Under the pieces are notes generated by a model. That model was not told the origin of the DNA and did not search any database. It worked only from the letters and a program-made list of their open reading frames with translations. Source: Pseudomonas sp. efr-133-TYG-5 (GTDB lineage: Bacteria; Pseudomonadota; Gammaproteobacteria; Pseudomonadales; Pseudomonadaceae). Taken from it: a stretch of 64,000 nucleotides of DNA. The stretch is taken from contig NZ_JARVSM010000006.1 of the NCBI RefSeq assembly GCF_030209175.1, positions 62,001 through 126,000 of the forward strand, read 5' to 3'. Shown in pieces: positions 44,015 to 52,761 of this stretch. The translations under genes and the position numbers were made by a program. How positions within the stretch are numbered: position 1 is the stretch's first letter; the number at the start of each line of letters is the position of its first letter.

Positions 44015-44109
44015 GCCATCGCTGGCGAGCCAGCTCCCACAGAACGTGCGCCCGGCCCGAATGCGCTGCACACCCCGCCACCTGTGGGAGCTGGCTTGCC
44101 AGCGATAGC
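44015..44109. repeat. REP pair, CTGGC branch
   Basis: ATCGCTGGCGAGCCAGCTCC and its inverted partner GGAGCTGGCTTGCCAGCGAT lie between the two minus-strand genes (sulfatase and LysR). Confidence 0.8.
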
Positions 44110-44115
44110 GGTGGA

Positions 44116-45060
44116 TCAGACCGCAAGTCCATCGAGTGAACAGACTTCCTCATCCGCCGCATCAATCACCTTGATCTGCTCGATCATGGCCTCGGCCAGC
44201 GGCGACAACCGATACCCCGCCCGACTGACAATCCCATAGCGCGTGTACAACTCTTCGAGATCATCGGCCAGCCCTTCGATCTTCAACCGCACGAGGTCGC
44301 CGCGGGCGTGGTGCAGGGCATCCGAATAGGCGCCGACGATGCCGATGGCATCGGAGCGCAACACCACACCGAGCAGGCTGGCGCTGTTTTCGCACTCGAC
44401 GTTGGGCACGAAGTCCGGGCGCCCGCTGAGGTCGACAATGACCTTGCGCAGGTTCGGTGGGCGGATGCTCACGGCCAGCGGATAGCTCATCAGTTGCTCG
44501 GCTGTGATCCGCTCAAAAGCGGCCAGCGGATGCCCGGCACGGCAACAGAAATGCCATTTGCGCGGACGTAGTCGATAGGTCAGGTAATCCGGATCGGCCT
44601 CGAAGTGGCGGGTATCGGCGACGAAAAATTCGAACTCCTCGCTGAGCAGGCGTTTGCTCAGGCTCTGCCAGTCATCGACCTGGAAATGCACCCGTGCTTT
44701 CGGGTAGCGGCCGATGAAGCTGCCGATGGCGCGCGGGATCAATCCGGCGGCCGGTGCCGGGCCGCAGCCGAAGCGCAGCTCCCCCGCCTCCAGCCCGTTG
44801 AACTGGCTGATCTCGTTGGCCATTTGCTGCGCGCCGCTGACCAGCCGCCGCGCATGTTCGAGCAGCACCTGGCCCTGTTTGGTCGGCGGCAGATCCTTGC
44901 GTGCGCGATCGACCAACTGGCAGCCGACGCTATGTTCCAGCGCCTGAATGCTGCGGCTGAACGCCGACTGCGACAGGTTCACCGCCTGCGCGCCGGCGAC
45001 GAAGCTGCGTTGTTCGGCAAGGGCGATGAAGTGGCGGAGCTGACGCAGATCGATATGCAT
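44116..45060 (-). CDS. LysR-family regulator, SftR-like
   Basis: 314 residues. It has the same layout as the LysR at 40174 (DLRQLRHFIALAEQRSF, SQSAFSRSIQALE; and the shared GELRFGCGPAPA hinge region), so the two are probably paralogues. It is divergent from the TonB-dependent receptor 165 bases away, the same pairing as sftR/sftP of P. putida S-313. It probably controls the receptor and neighbouring sulfur genes in response to sulfate esters. Confidence 0.9.
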   Translation of the reverse strand: MHIDLRQLRHFIALAEQRSFVAGAQAVNLSQSAFSRSIQALEHSVGCQLVDRARKDLPPTKQGQVLLEHARRLVSGAQQMANEISQFNGLEAGELRFGCGPAPAAGLIPRAIGSFIGRYPKARVHFQVDDWQSLSKRLLSEEFEFFVADTRHFEADPDYLTYRLRPRKWHFCCRAGHPLAAFERITAEQLMSYPLAVSIRPPNLRKVIVDLSGRPDFVPNVECENSASLLGVVLRSDAIGIVGAYSDALHHARGDLVRLKIEGLADDLEELYTRYGIVSRAGYRLSPLAEAMIEQIKVIDAADEEVCSLDGLAV

Positions 45061-45225
45061 TTTTCACATAAAAAATATCCGGGAAATGCATTGGATATGC
45101 ATTAGGTCGACTCCTTATAAAGGCAATCTCTTATGCAGTAAATCTTTGTAAAAACATAAATAAATAACTTAAAAGAATATGCAGCGTTGAAGATGTCTGT
45201 GTGTTTTTTGACCAGGAGCCGCGCC

Positions 45226-47586
45226 ATGAGTCCGTTGAACCCCGCGTCACCCTTAACGCCACGACGGCTCAAGCGCCTGCCTCTGGCGCTGTTGCTGGCG
45301 GGGAGTGCCAGTTGGACGCACGGCTACGCCGCGGACGCTGAAACCCCGGCGCCGGCGCCTGCCGGCAAGCCTGCAGCCAGCAGTGCGCAACTGGAAACGG
45401 TGACGGTCACCACCCGCCGCCGCGAGGAGAGTTCGCAGGATGTGCCAACGCCGATGAGCGTCGTCAGCGGGCAGAATCTGGAGACGCAGCGGGTCTACCG
45501 CATTCAGGATTTGCAGCAACTGGTGCCCAGCGTCAACGTCGCCTACATGCACGCGCGCCAGTCCAGCGTGTCGATACGGGGTTTGGGCAACAACCCGGCC
45601 AGCGATGGCCTGGAGGGCAGCGTCGGCCTGTACATCGACAACGTCTATCTGGGGCGGCCGGGGATGGCGGTGTTCGATCTGATGGACATCGAGCAACTGG
45701 AAGTCCTGCGCGGGCCGCAGGGTACGCTGTTCGGCAAGAACACCACTGCTGGGGTGATCAACATCAGTACGCGCGCGCCGAGTTTCACCCCGGAACGCAG
45801 CATCGAAACCTCGGTCGGCGAGGACGGTTATTTCCAGACCAAGGGCACGATTTCCGGGCCGCTCAACGAGCAACTGGCCGGGCGCATTTCGGCCTATCGC
45901 ACGCGCAGCGACGGCGACATCAAGAACGAATACAACGGCCATGATCTGAACGGTGGCTCCCGTGACGGCTTCCGCGCGCAGCTGCTGTTCAAGCCCAACG
46001 AAGACTTCAACCTGCGCTGGATCGGCGACTACAACGAAGAGGATTCCAGCGCCGGCACCCGCGTGCTGTACAACACCGGGCCGACCATCAACGGCGTCAA
46101 TCTGTATTCGGCGCGGGCCGCTGCCGCCGGCGCGACCCTGGTCAACGGCTCGCACCGCAAGGTCAACCTGGACAACGACCAGCACGTCACCGTGCATCAG
46201 GGCGGTACTTCGCTGGAGGCCAACTGGACGCTGCCGAGCGATTTCACCCTGACCTCGATCAGCTCCTACCGCTTCTGGAATTTCACCCCGAAGAACGACG
46301 ACGGACTCAACGTCGCGGCGACCTACAACGCCGGGGTCTCGGTGGAAGACAAACAGTACTCGCAGGAATTTCGCCTGGCGTCGCCCAAGGGCGAGTTCTT
46401 CGACTACGTGCTCGGCGCCTATTACTTCGGCTCGGATCTGGACAACAAATCCTTCGCTTATTACGGGCCGAAGGCCGACATCTGGAACGGCACGCCGAGC
46501 GGGGCGCTGGCCAACGTCGACAGCGTCGGTCGCGGGCACATCAAGACCGACAGCTTCGCGCTGTTCGCCCAAGGCACCTGGCACCTCACCGAGCGCCTGG
46601 ATTTCACTGCCGGGGTCCGCGGCACCTATGAAGAGAAAAACGCCTGGGTCAACCGCGATGCACCGCAGGGTGGCGCGGCGGTCACCGGGGCGGCGGCTAC
46701 CGCACGCCGTGGCCGTGCCGGCGCCTATGATTCCGGCGACCTGAACCAGTACAGCTCGAGCCCGTCGGGCCTGCTCAACCTCAGCTACCGCATCACCGAT
46801 GACGTGCTCGGCTACGCCACGCTGTCCCACGGCGAGAAATCCGGCGGGGTCAACCTGGTGGTCGGCTCGGCACCGACGGCGGGTGCCGATTCACTGCTGA
46901 TCGGCACCGAGCGCGCCAACAACGCCGAGCTCGGGTTCAAGAGCACCCTGTGGGATCGCCGCCTGCAGCTCAACGCCAACGTGTTCTGGACCCAGGTCAA
47001 TGCCTATCAGACCAACGCCTACGACGACGTCAACCGCGTGCAATACCTGACCAATGCCGGCTCGGTGCGTTCGCGCGGGGTCGAGTTCGAAAGCACGCTG
47101 ATCCCGCTGCGCGGCCTGACGCTGAACTTCAACGGTTCGTTCAACGACGTCAGTTATCTCTCCTACAAGGATGCGCCGTGCCCGCCGGAAGTCAGCCAGG
47201 CGCCGGGCGCGCCGGCCTCGTGCGATCTCAGCGGGCATCAGGTGGTGGGCGCCTCGAAATGGATCGGCAACGCCAACGGCGAATACAAGTGGAACCTGGC
47301 CAACGGCTTCGAACCCTATGTCACCGCCAGCTACGCATTCCGTTCGAAAGCGGTGGGCACGGTGGAGGACTCCGATTACGGCCAGATCCCGAGCTATGCG
47401 GTGGTCAACCTCTCCACCGGCCTGCGGGGCGATTTCAACCAGGGCCAGTGGGATGTCTCGCTGTGGCTGAAAAACGCCTTCGACAAAACCTATTACACGA
47501 CCCTCTGGACAGGCGGCAACGGCGGCTATGAAGGCCTGCTCGGCACCCCGCGCACCCTCGGTGTCACCGGTCGCTACGACTTCTGA
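45226..47586 (+). CDS. TonB-dependent outer-membrane receptor, SftP-like
   Basis: 786 residues. The signal peptide ends near YAADA at about 33-37. A TonB box-like ETVTVTTR lies at about 55-62, followed by the plug domain (PTPMSVVSGQNLE; LRGPQGTLFGKNTTAGVINI) and a 22-strand barrel ending in RYDF. It is in the non-siderophore branch (sulfate-ester/xenobiotic-like) and is probably the outer-membrane importer for sulfate esters. I chose ATG 45226 with CAGGAG 9 bases upstream. An arylsulfotransferase-like gene follows 24 bases on, so they are probably co-transcribed. Confidence 0.9.
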   Translation: MSPLNPASPLTPRRLKRLPLALLLAGSASWTHGYAADAETPAPAPAGKPAASSAQLETVTVTTRRREESSQDVPTPMSVVSGQNLETQRVYRIQDLQQLVPSVNVAYMHARQSSVSIRGLGNNPASDGLEGSVGLYIDNVYLGRPGMAVFDLMDIEQLEVLRGPQGTLFGKNTTAGVINISTRAPSFTPERSIETSVGEDGYFQTKGTISGPLNEQLAGRISAYRTRSDGDIKNEYNGHDLNGGSRDGFRAQLLFKPNEDFNLRWIGDYNEEDSSAGTRVLYNTGPTINGVNLYSARAAAAGATLVNGSHRKVNLDNDQHVTVHQGGTSLEANWTLPSDFTLTSISSYRFWNFTPKNDDGLNVAATYNAGVSVEDKQYSQEFRLASPKGEFFDYVLGAYYFGSDLDNKSFAYYGPKADIWNGTPSGALANVDSVGRGHIKTDSFALFAQGTWHLTERLDFTAGVRGTYEEKNAWVNRDAPQGGAAVTGAAATARRGRAGAYDSGDLNQYSSSPSGLLNLSYRITDDVLGYATLSHGEKSGGVNLVVGSAPTAGADSLLIGTERANNAELGFKSTLWDRRLQLNANVFWTQVNAYQTNAYDDVNRVQYLTNAGSVRSRGVEFESTLIPLRGLTLNFNGSFNDVSYLSYKDAPCPPEVSQAPGAPASCDLSGHQVVGASKWIGNANGEYKWNLANGFEPYVTASYAFRSKAVGTVEDSDYGQIPSYAVVNLSTGLRGDFNQGQWDVSLWLKNAFDKTYYTTLWTGGNGGYEGLLGTPRTLGVTGRYDF

Positions 47587-47609
47587 TGGACTCTTCAAGG
47601 AGCTGCACC

Positions 47610-48953
47610 ATGTTGCCCGACAAAACCGCTTTGACGCTGCTGCTGTCCAGCGCGCTGCTCAGTGCCGGCGCGCTCGCCGCGCCCAGCGTCTACCCCACCG
47701 GCGTCACCCGCTACGACCCGGACAAGGCGTTCAACCAGTACGTGATTTTCAGCGGTGCCGACAAGCACACGCACCTGATCGACATGAACGGCAACGAAGT
47801 GAAGAACTGGCCGCAGGCCGGTTTTCCCTCGGCGATCATCGACCCGCAACTGGTCGGCGGCGAGCGCGGGCACGTGCTGCTGCAACTGAGCGACAAGGAT
47901 CCGGGCAAGCTCGGCTCTGCCGGCAATGGCCTGGGCAACCAGAGCGTCGGCGAGCTCGACTGGAATGGCAATGTCGTCTGGCAGTGGGGCGACAAGGCGC
48001 CCGGCGGCGCGGCGCAGCAGCATCACGACCAGCGTCGGCTGAGCAACGGCAACACCGTGGTGCTGGCCAACAAGGTGCACAAGGTCAAAGGCTTCAAGGC
48101 ACCGCAAGTAATCGACGACGCGATCTATGAAGTCAGCCCCGATGGCCAGGTGAAATGGCAGTGGCTGGCCTCAGAGCACCTGAACGAATTCGGCTTCACC
48201 CCGGAGCAATTGAAACTGGTGCGCGCCAGCGACAATCCCGATTACTTGCACATCAACAACCTCAGCCTGGTCGGGCCGAACAAGTGGTTCGATGGCGGTG
48301 ACAAACGCTTCGCGCCGGACAACCTGCTGTTCGATTCGCGCAACGCCAATTTCATCGCGATCATCGATAAAGCCAGCGGCAAAGTGGTCTGGCGTCTCGG
48401 CCCGAACCTGCCGCTGAGCAATCCGAAAACCGCACAACAACTGCCGCGTCCGGTCGATCAGTTCGTCGGTCAGCATGATGCGCATATCATCCCGGCCGGA
48501 CTGCCCGGTGCCGGTCATCTGCTGGTGTTCGACAACCAGGGTTCGGCGGGTTATCCGAACGTCACACTGGGGCTGATTTCCGGCTCGCGGGTGCTGGAAA
48601 TCGACCCGGTAAACCAGCAAATCGTCTGGCAATACAGCGCTGCCAATTCGCAGCAGCCGGGGTGGGCCTTCTACAGTTCGTTCATCAGCAGCGCGCGGCG
48701 CTTGCCCAACGGCAATACGCTGATCGATGAAGGCATGAACGGGCGGTTTTTCCAGGTCACCGCCAGCGGCGAGAACGTCTGGGAGTACGTCAGCCCGTAC
48801 CTGGGCAAGGCACCGGGCAGTGATGCCATCAGCAATTGGGTCTATCGGGCGCTGCCTGTGAGTTATGACTGGGTGCCGGCGGGGACACCGCGTTCGCAGA
48901 GCGCGGTCCGCGCACCGGCAGTCGGTATTCAGCAGGCCAACGCCAGTCGTTAG
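47610..48953 (+). CDS. Secreted arylsulfotransferase-like protein (ASST family)
   Basis: 447 residues with a signal peptide ending ALAA at about 22-25. The body is the beta-propeller of bacterial aryl-sulfate sulfotransferases, with repeated WxW-type motifs (GNVVWQWGDKAPG; GQVKWQWLAS; QQIVWQYSA) and histidine sites such as QQHHDQRR and VGQHDAHII. ASST moves a sulfuryl group between phenols through a sulfated histidine without PAPS. Sitting just after the sulfate-ester receptor gene suggests it rearranges or releases sulfate on incoming compounds. AAGGAG lies 8 bases before the ATG. Catalytic activity is inferred. Confidence 0.82.
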   Translation: MLPDKTALTLLLSSALLSAGALAAPSVYPTGVTRYDPDKAFNQYVIFSGADKHTHLIDMNGNEVKNWPQAGFPSAIIDPQLVGGERGHVLLQLSDKDPGKLGSAGNGLGNQSVGELDWNGNVVWQWGDKAPGGAAQQHHDQRRLSNGNTVVLANKVHKVKGFKAPQVIDDAIYEVSPDGQVKWQWLASEHLNEFGFTPEQLKLVRASDNPDYLHINNLSLVGPNKWFDGGDKRFAPDNLLFDSRNANFIAIIDKASGKVVWRLGPNLPLSNPKTAQQLPRPVDQFVGQHDAHIIPAGLPGAGHLLVFDNQGSAGYPNVTLGLISGSRVLEIDPVNQQIVWQYSAANSQQPGWAFYSSFISSARRLPNGNTLIDEGMNGRFFQVTASGENVWEYVSPYLGKAPGSDAISNWVYRALPVSYDWVPAGTPRSQSAVRAPAVGIQQANASR

Positions 48954-49142
48954 TTGAAATGGAATTAATCCTCCACCGATTGGCAATAACTTATGAGCAA
49001 GTTGAACAGTGCTTATTGCAATTTCATTGATAAGTCGCGTGGACAATAATTGAATGTCCAACCATTCTCAGTGTCGTGAGTTTCCAGGAGGAAACTTGCT
49101 CTCATCGGAAGACACTTATCCAACGATAAAGGAAATCGTATT

Positions 49143-49469
49143 ATGTCGAGCATTAATGGCAATTATGTAAACGCTAACGCTGGCGCCAAACTGACGATTA
49201 CCGATGGCAACGATTCCAACGGCACCTTCAGCGGAAAGTTCAGCCAGAACGGCGTGAACTACGACATCGCGTACGGCCACTATCATTTCCAGAACAGCAC
49301 CGGGCAGCCTACGATTATCACCTTCGCGGCGCTGAATGAAGGCACGGGTTATCAGTCCTGGACATTGTTCTCGCCGGATCACAACTATTCGAAAGTTCGC
49401 GCCGTGGGCTCGCGCACCAACTTTGATGGTGACGTGGTGGGTCTGGCTGGAGAATTCGTGAAACAGTAA
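49143..49469 (+). CDS. Small orphan protein with an avidin-like sequence pattern
   Basis: 108 residues without a signal peptide. No family is certain. The pattern NGNYVNANAGAKLTI, GTFSGKF, then GQPTIITFAAL and a C-terminal G-x-F-V runs parallel to avidin and streptavidin (W/Y-x-N-x-x-G start, G-T-x-x-G-x-Y, PTxxFTV), which would make an eight-strand barrel. The residues that hold biotin are not clearly kept. Codons are less GC3-biased (AAT, GTA, TAT, AAC mixed) than in its neighbours. It has its own leader and terminator, so it is a single transcription unit. A beta-barrel binding protein or lectin-like role is a guess. Confidence 0.75.
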   Translation: MSSINGNYVNANAGAKLTITDGNDSNGTFSGKFSQNGVNYDIAYGHYHFQNSTGQPTIITFAALNEGTGYQSWTLFSPDHNYSKVRAVGSRTNFDGDVVGLAGEFVKQ

Positions 49470-49485
49470 CCTGGTGCCGAAGAAC

Positions 49486-49522
49486 AAAGGCCGATACGCG
49501 AAAGTGTATCGGCCTTTTTATT
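49486..49522 (+). terminator. Rho-independent terminator after the orphan protein gene
   Basis: AAAGGCCGATAC-gcgaaa-GTGTATCGGCCTTTTT forms a long hairpin with one internal mismatch and a T tract, starting 16 bases past the stop. Confidence 0.9.
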
Positions 49523-49850
49523 TGTCCGGCACAAGACCCAGCAACTTTTACATATTGTTAGTTATCGCTGCGTAACACCGGAGCGGCAGCGCCATGCCTT
49601 GCGTGAATACTTTTTATGCCGGCAAAGCATGTGTTTTCGAGCGAATCGCTGCAGCCCTTGTCTGGCGTGGCTTTGGCGGAAATGACTGTTTTTGATATTC
49701 CCTAAAGCTCTATACATAACATTAAAGATTACTTTCGGAGATAAGCGTCCAGGCCAATGATTGCCTTATCGATCAGCCGTGGGGGATTCAACAAGCGGCG
49801 CCATCGGTTTGCTGAAAGAAAACGCAAAAAAGACCGCAGGGAGTAAATCA
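49523..49850. other. 328-bp leader region before tonB, no convincing gene
   Basis: The region is moderately AT-rich near 49690-49745 (CCCTAAAGCTCTATACATAACATTAAAG), with a TATACAT-like -10 candidate, and must hold the tonB-exbBD promoter. I see no good Fur box. The reading frame of TonB opens from 49761, but the start is at 49851, so these bases do not code for a recognisable extension. Confidence 0.5.
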
Positions 49851-50666
49851 ATGGGCAATGTCCAGACCGCCGCCAGCGCGCAGCCGTTGCTGTGGCGCCA
49901 GGCGCCGAGTGGCGAATTGGTCGATCTCGGCCGGCCCCATCGCGTGCCGTTGGGGCAGCTGCGTCTGCAGCGTGCGCCCACGGGCATTTTGAGCCCGCGC
50001 GAAACCCTTCTGCTCGGCGTATTGGCGCTGCTGGTGCATGGTGCGGTGATCTACTGGATCAACCAGCATTCGACGCCGCCGCTGCCGATCGTGCCGCCGG
50101 AAATTCCGCCGATGACCATCGAGTTTTCGCGTCCGGCGCCGCCCGCGCCACCGGTGGTCGAACCGCCGCCACCGGCACCTGTGGTGGAGCCACCGCCGCC
50201 GGTGGAAGACGAACTGGCCGTGAAGCCGCCGCCCCCCAAACCGATTCCCAAGCCGAAACCGAAACCGGTCGCCAAACCGCTGCCGAAACCGGCCCCGAAA
50301 GTGCTCGAGCAACCACCGGCAGTGCCTCAGCCGGCGGCCCCGGTCGCCGCCCCAGCACCGCCCGCGCCACCGGCGCCGGCCCCGGTGACACCGGCCTCGG
50401 CCAACGCCGCGTACCTGAAGAACCCGGCCCCGGAGTATCCGTCGCTGGCCCAGCGTCGAGGCTGGGAAGGCAGCGTGTTGCTAAGGGTGCATGTGTTGGC
50501 CAGCGGCAAGCCGGGCGAGATCCAGATTCAGAAGAGCAGTGGTCGGCAACAGCTCGACGATGCGGCGCTGGCAGCGGTGAAGCGCTGGAGCTTCGTCCCG
50601 GCCAAGCAGGGGGATGTCGCCCAGGATGGCTGGGTCAGCGTGCCCATCGATTTCAAGATTCATTAA
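49851..50666 (+). CDS. tonB: TonB energy-transducing protein
   Basis: 271 residues. One membrane segment (about 49-68) near the N-terminus is followed by a Pro/Lys-Pro-rich spacer (about 75-180) with alternating PPPP and KPKPKP. The C-terminal TonB domain (about 195-271) has YPSLAQRRGWEGSVLLRVHV and ends with SVPIDFKIH. It carries proton-motive energy to outer-membrane receptors. AGGGAG lies 8 bases before the ATG at 49851. exbB and exbD follow on the same strand. It is probably dedicated to the SftP-like receptor close by, though Pseudomonas usually has several TonB proteins. Confidence 0.93.
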   Translation: MGNVQTAASAQPLLWRQAPSGELVDLGRPHRVPLGQLRLQRAPTGILSPRETLLLGVLALLVHGAVIYWINQHSTPPLPIVPPEIPPMTIEFSRPAPPAPPVVEPPPPAPVVEPPPPVEDELAVKPPPPKPIPKPKPKPVAKPLPKPAPKVLEQPPAVPQPAAPVAAPAPPAPPAPAPVTPASANAAYLKNPAPEYPSLAQRRGWEGSVLLRVHVLASGKPGEIQIQKSSGRQQLDDAALAAVKRWSFVPAKQGDVAQDGWVSVPIDFKIH

Positions 50667-50711
50667 ACCGAAACCTATTTCGCGCTAAACGTTTACACGA
50701 GGGAACACATC

Positions 50712-51437
50712 ATGACGTTACTGGCATCTCCACTGGAATCCATCGAAAGCGCGGTGATCTGGCTGCTGGTGGTTTTCTCCGTCGCCACCTGGGGCCTGGC
50801 GTTGCTCAAGGCTGTGCAGTTCGGGCGCCTGAAGGCGCAGGATCGCAAGTTTCACAAACGCTTCTGGGCGGCGTCGAGTCTGGACGCCGCCGCCGAGTTG
50901 AGTGAAACCCAGCCCGGCGCCGCCGCGCGGGTGGCGCAGGCCGGTTACGCGGCGATTCAGGTGGGCGAGGCGCCACAGGCCAACGACCTGAGCCAGGCGA
51001 TCAATCATCAGGATCGCCTCGAACGGGCCTTGCGCCAGCAGATCGTGCGCGAGCGCCGTTCGCTGGAAACCGGTCTGGCCGTGGTTGCCAGTATTGGCAG
51101 TACCTCGCCGTTCATTGGTCTGTTCGGCACGGTGTGGGGAATCATGGAAGCGTTGAAAGGCATCAGTGCGGCGGGCTCGGCGAGCCTGGAAACGGTTGCC
51201 GGTCCCATCGGTGCGGCACTGGTCGCCACCGGTGTGGGGATCGCGGTCGCGGTGCCGGCGGTGCTGGTTTACAACTACTTTCTGCGGCGCCTGAAGCTGA
51301 CGGCGGCGGATCTGGATGATTTCGCCCACGACTTCTACAGCCTGGCGCAGAAGAGTGCGTTTCGTGTGCTGATCCACCCGGCCGCGCACAAGACAGCAGC
51401 CCCGGGCAGCGCGGCGAAAGTGAAGGAGGCCTCCTGA
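50712..51437 (+). CDS. exbB: ExbB proton-channel component
   Basis: 241 residues, MotA/TolQ/ExbB family. The three membrane segments lie near the N-terminus (about 14-33) and at about 115-140 and 160-185. The conserved TSPFIGLFGTVWGIMEAL, with the channel-lining Thr and Pro residues, sits before TM2, and GPIGAALVATGVGIAVAVPAVL is TM3. With ExbD it conducts protons to power TonB. A moderate ribosome site (GAGGGAA) precedes the ATG. It is 45 bases after tonB. Confidence 0.94.
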   Translation: MTLLASPLESIESAVIWLLVVFSVATWGLALLKAVQFGRLKAQDRKFHKRFWAASSLDAAAELSETQPGAAARVAQAGYAAIQVGEAPQANDLSQAINHQDRLERALRQQIVRERRSLETGLAVVASIGSTSPFIGLFGTVWGIMEALKGISAAGSASLETVAGPIGAALVATGVGIAVAVPAVLVYNYFLRRLKLTAADLDDFAHDFYSLAQKSAFRVLIHPAAHKTAAPGSAAKVKEAS

Positions 51438-51438
51438 T

Positions 51439-51840
51439 ATGGCCTTCTCCACGCAAGACAGTGATGAGGTGCTCAGCGAGATCAACGTGACGCCGCTGGT
51501 GGATGTGATGCTGGTGCTGCTGGTGGTGTTTATCGTCACGGCGCCGCTGCTGACCAACGCGATCCCGATCAACCTGCCGAAGACCGAGGCGGTGGCGCCA
51601 GTCGAGCAGAAAGACCCGTTGGTGGTGAGCATCGACGGTGCCGGAAAACTGTTTATCAACAAGGATGAAATCCAGCCGGATCTGCTGGAGTTCAATCTCA
51701 AGTCGGCGAAGGCCAAGGACCCGGAAGTGCGCGTGCAATTGCAGGCCGATGACGGGGTGAACTATGGGGAAGTGGCGCGAGCCATGGCTTCGATCGAGCG
51801 GGCGGGGATCACCAAGCTGTCGGTGATCACCGCGCGATAA
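51439..51840 (+). CDS. exbD: ExbD proton-channel component
   Basis: 133 residues. One membrane segment (about 17-40) contains the proton-carrying aspartate in INVTPLVDVMLVLLVVFIVT (Asp22). A periplasmic domain follows, ending with GITKLSVITAR. It completes TonB-ExbB-ExbD. The start is 1 base after the exbB stop, and AAGGAGG lies within the end of exbB. Confidence 0.94.
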   Translation: MAFSTQDSDEVLSEINVTPLVDVMLVLLVVFIVTAPLLTNAIPINLPKTEAVAPVEQKDPLVVSIDGAGKLFINKDEIQPDLLEFNLKSAKAKDPEVRVQLQADDGVNYGEVARAMASIERAGITKLSVITAR

Positions 51841-51857
51841 CGGATTGTCGTTTTTCC

Positions 51858-51894
51858 GGGGCCGTCTCCTTGGCAGGGTGCGGCCCTTTTTTTA
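51858..51894 (+). terminator. Rho-independent terminator after exbD
   Basis: GGGGCCG, a 16-base loop, then CGGCCCTTTTTTTAT. The stem is short but GC-rich with a long T tract, starting 18 bases after the exbD stop. Confidence 0.75.
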
Positions 51895-51969
51895 TCCCGC
51901 AAGACCAGCCTCATGACCGACCCATGGTGGCAGCGCGATCGCTCGCAAAAGCGTCAGCTGCACACAACG

Positions 51970-51995
51970 GATTCGCGAGCAGGCTCGCTCCCACC
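51970..51995. repeat. Single REP element
   Basis: GATTCGCGAGCAGGCTCGCTCCCAC is one REP arm without a partner, between exbD and the RBBP9-type gene. Confidence 0.7.
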
Positions 51996-52037
51996 AGTCT
52001 GTATCTAATATTCTTTTAGGGTCTTAATAAATAGCTT

Positions 52038-52053
52038 CTTATTCCTTAACGAA
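52038..52053 (+). promoter_or_regulatory. CTTATTCC-AACGAA motif upstream of the hydrolase gene
   Basis: CTTATTCCTTAACGAA lies 57 bases before the RBBP9-like gene and matches the word found upstream of atsK at 41169, with a spacing difference of one base. The nearby ATTCTTTTAGGGTCTTAATA also recalls the oscA palindrome region. Confidence 0.4.
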
Positions 52054-52109
52054 TATAAATCCCATCCCTATACTCGCTCAGGAACAGACACGACGCAGGA
52101 GAGCTCCCC

Positions 52110-52691
52110 ATGCGCAACGAATCAATCCGCTATCTGATTGTGCCGGGCTGGCAAGGATCGCCAGAAGATCATTGGCAAACCCACTGGCAGAACAGCCTGC
52201 CCAACAGCGCCCGGGTGGAGCAGGCCGACTGGCTGACGCCGCGCCGTGAAGACTGGGTCGCGGCGCTGGCCGAAGCGATTGCCGCCGACAGCACGCCGGT
52301 GATTCTGATTGCCCACAGCCTCGGCTGCATCACGGTGGCCCACTGGGCGGCCACCGCGCCGCTGCAGTATCTGCGCCAGGTGCGTGGCGCGCTGCTGGTC
52401 GCCCCGGCGGATGTCGAGCGCCCGGCCTGTGCACCGGCGCTGCGCAACTTTGCGCCGATCCCGCGCGATCTGTTGCCGTTCCCCAGCCAGGTGGTCAGCT
52501 CCGACAACGACGCTGCCGTCAGCGCGCCGCGGGCCCTGGAGCTGGCACGCAACTGGGGGGCCGAGGCGGGGATTCTCGCCGGCGCCGGGCACATCAATGT
52601 GAAGTCCGGGCATCAGCGCTGGGAGCAGGGTTTCGCCTATCTGTACCGCCTGCAGAACCGCCTGGAGCACCACGCCCTGCGTCGTGCCTGA
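52110..52691 (+). CDS. RBBP9/YdeN-family serine alpha/beta hydrolase
   Basis: 193 residues. RBBP9-type fold: a GWQGSPEDHWQ segment near the N-terminus, nucleophile Ser70 in AHSLGC, and a catalytic His in AGAGHIN near 165. These small hydrolases cut esters or amides, and the substrate is unknown. The ribosome site GGAGA lies 8 bases before the ATG. Next to a sulfur-linked AAA+ protein, it might serve sulfur scavenging, and the upstream word shared with atsK supports that idea. Confidence 0.88.
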   Translation: MRNESIRYLIVPGWQGSPEDHWQTHWQNSLPNSARVEQADWLTPRREDWVAALAEAIAADSTPVILIAHSLGCITVAHWAATAPLQYLRQVRGALLVAPADVERPACAPALRNFAPIPRDLLPFPSQVVSSDNDAAVSAPRALELARNWGAEAGILAGAGHINVKSGHQRWEQGFAYLYRLQNRLEHHALRRA

Positions 52692-52761
52692 AGCGGTTCG
52701 TTTGTGCTTTTTCTTTTCGCATCAGCCCCCGTCTCCCGGCGGTTTTGGGCCGGAGTCTGCC

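Noticed and set aside
24491..44109. Regularly spaced inverted repeats resembling a CRISPR array
   Set aside because: The units are scattered REP pairs between genes, not direct repeats with uniform spacers, and no cas gene is seen.
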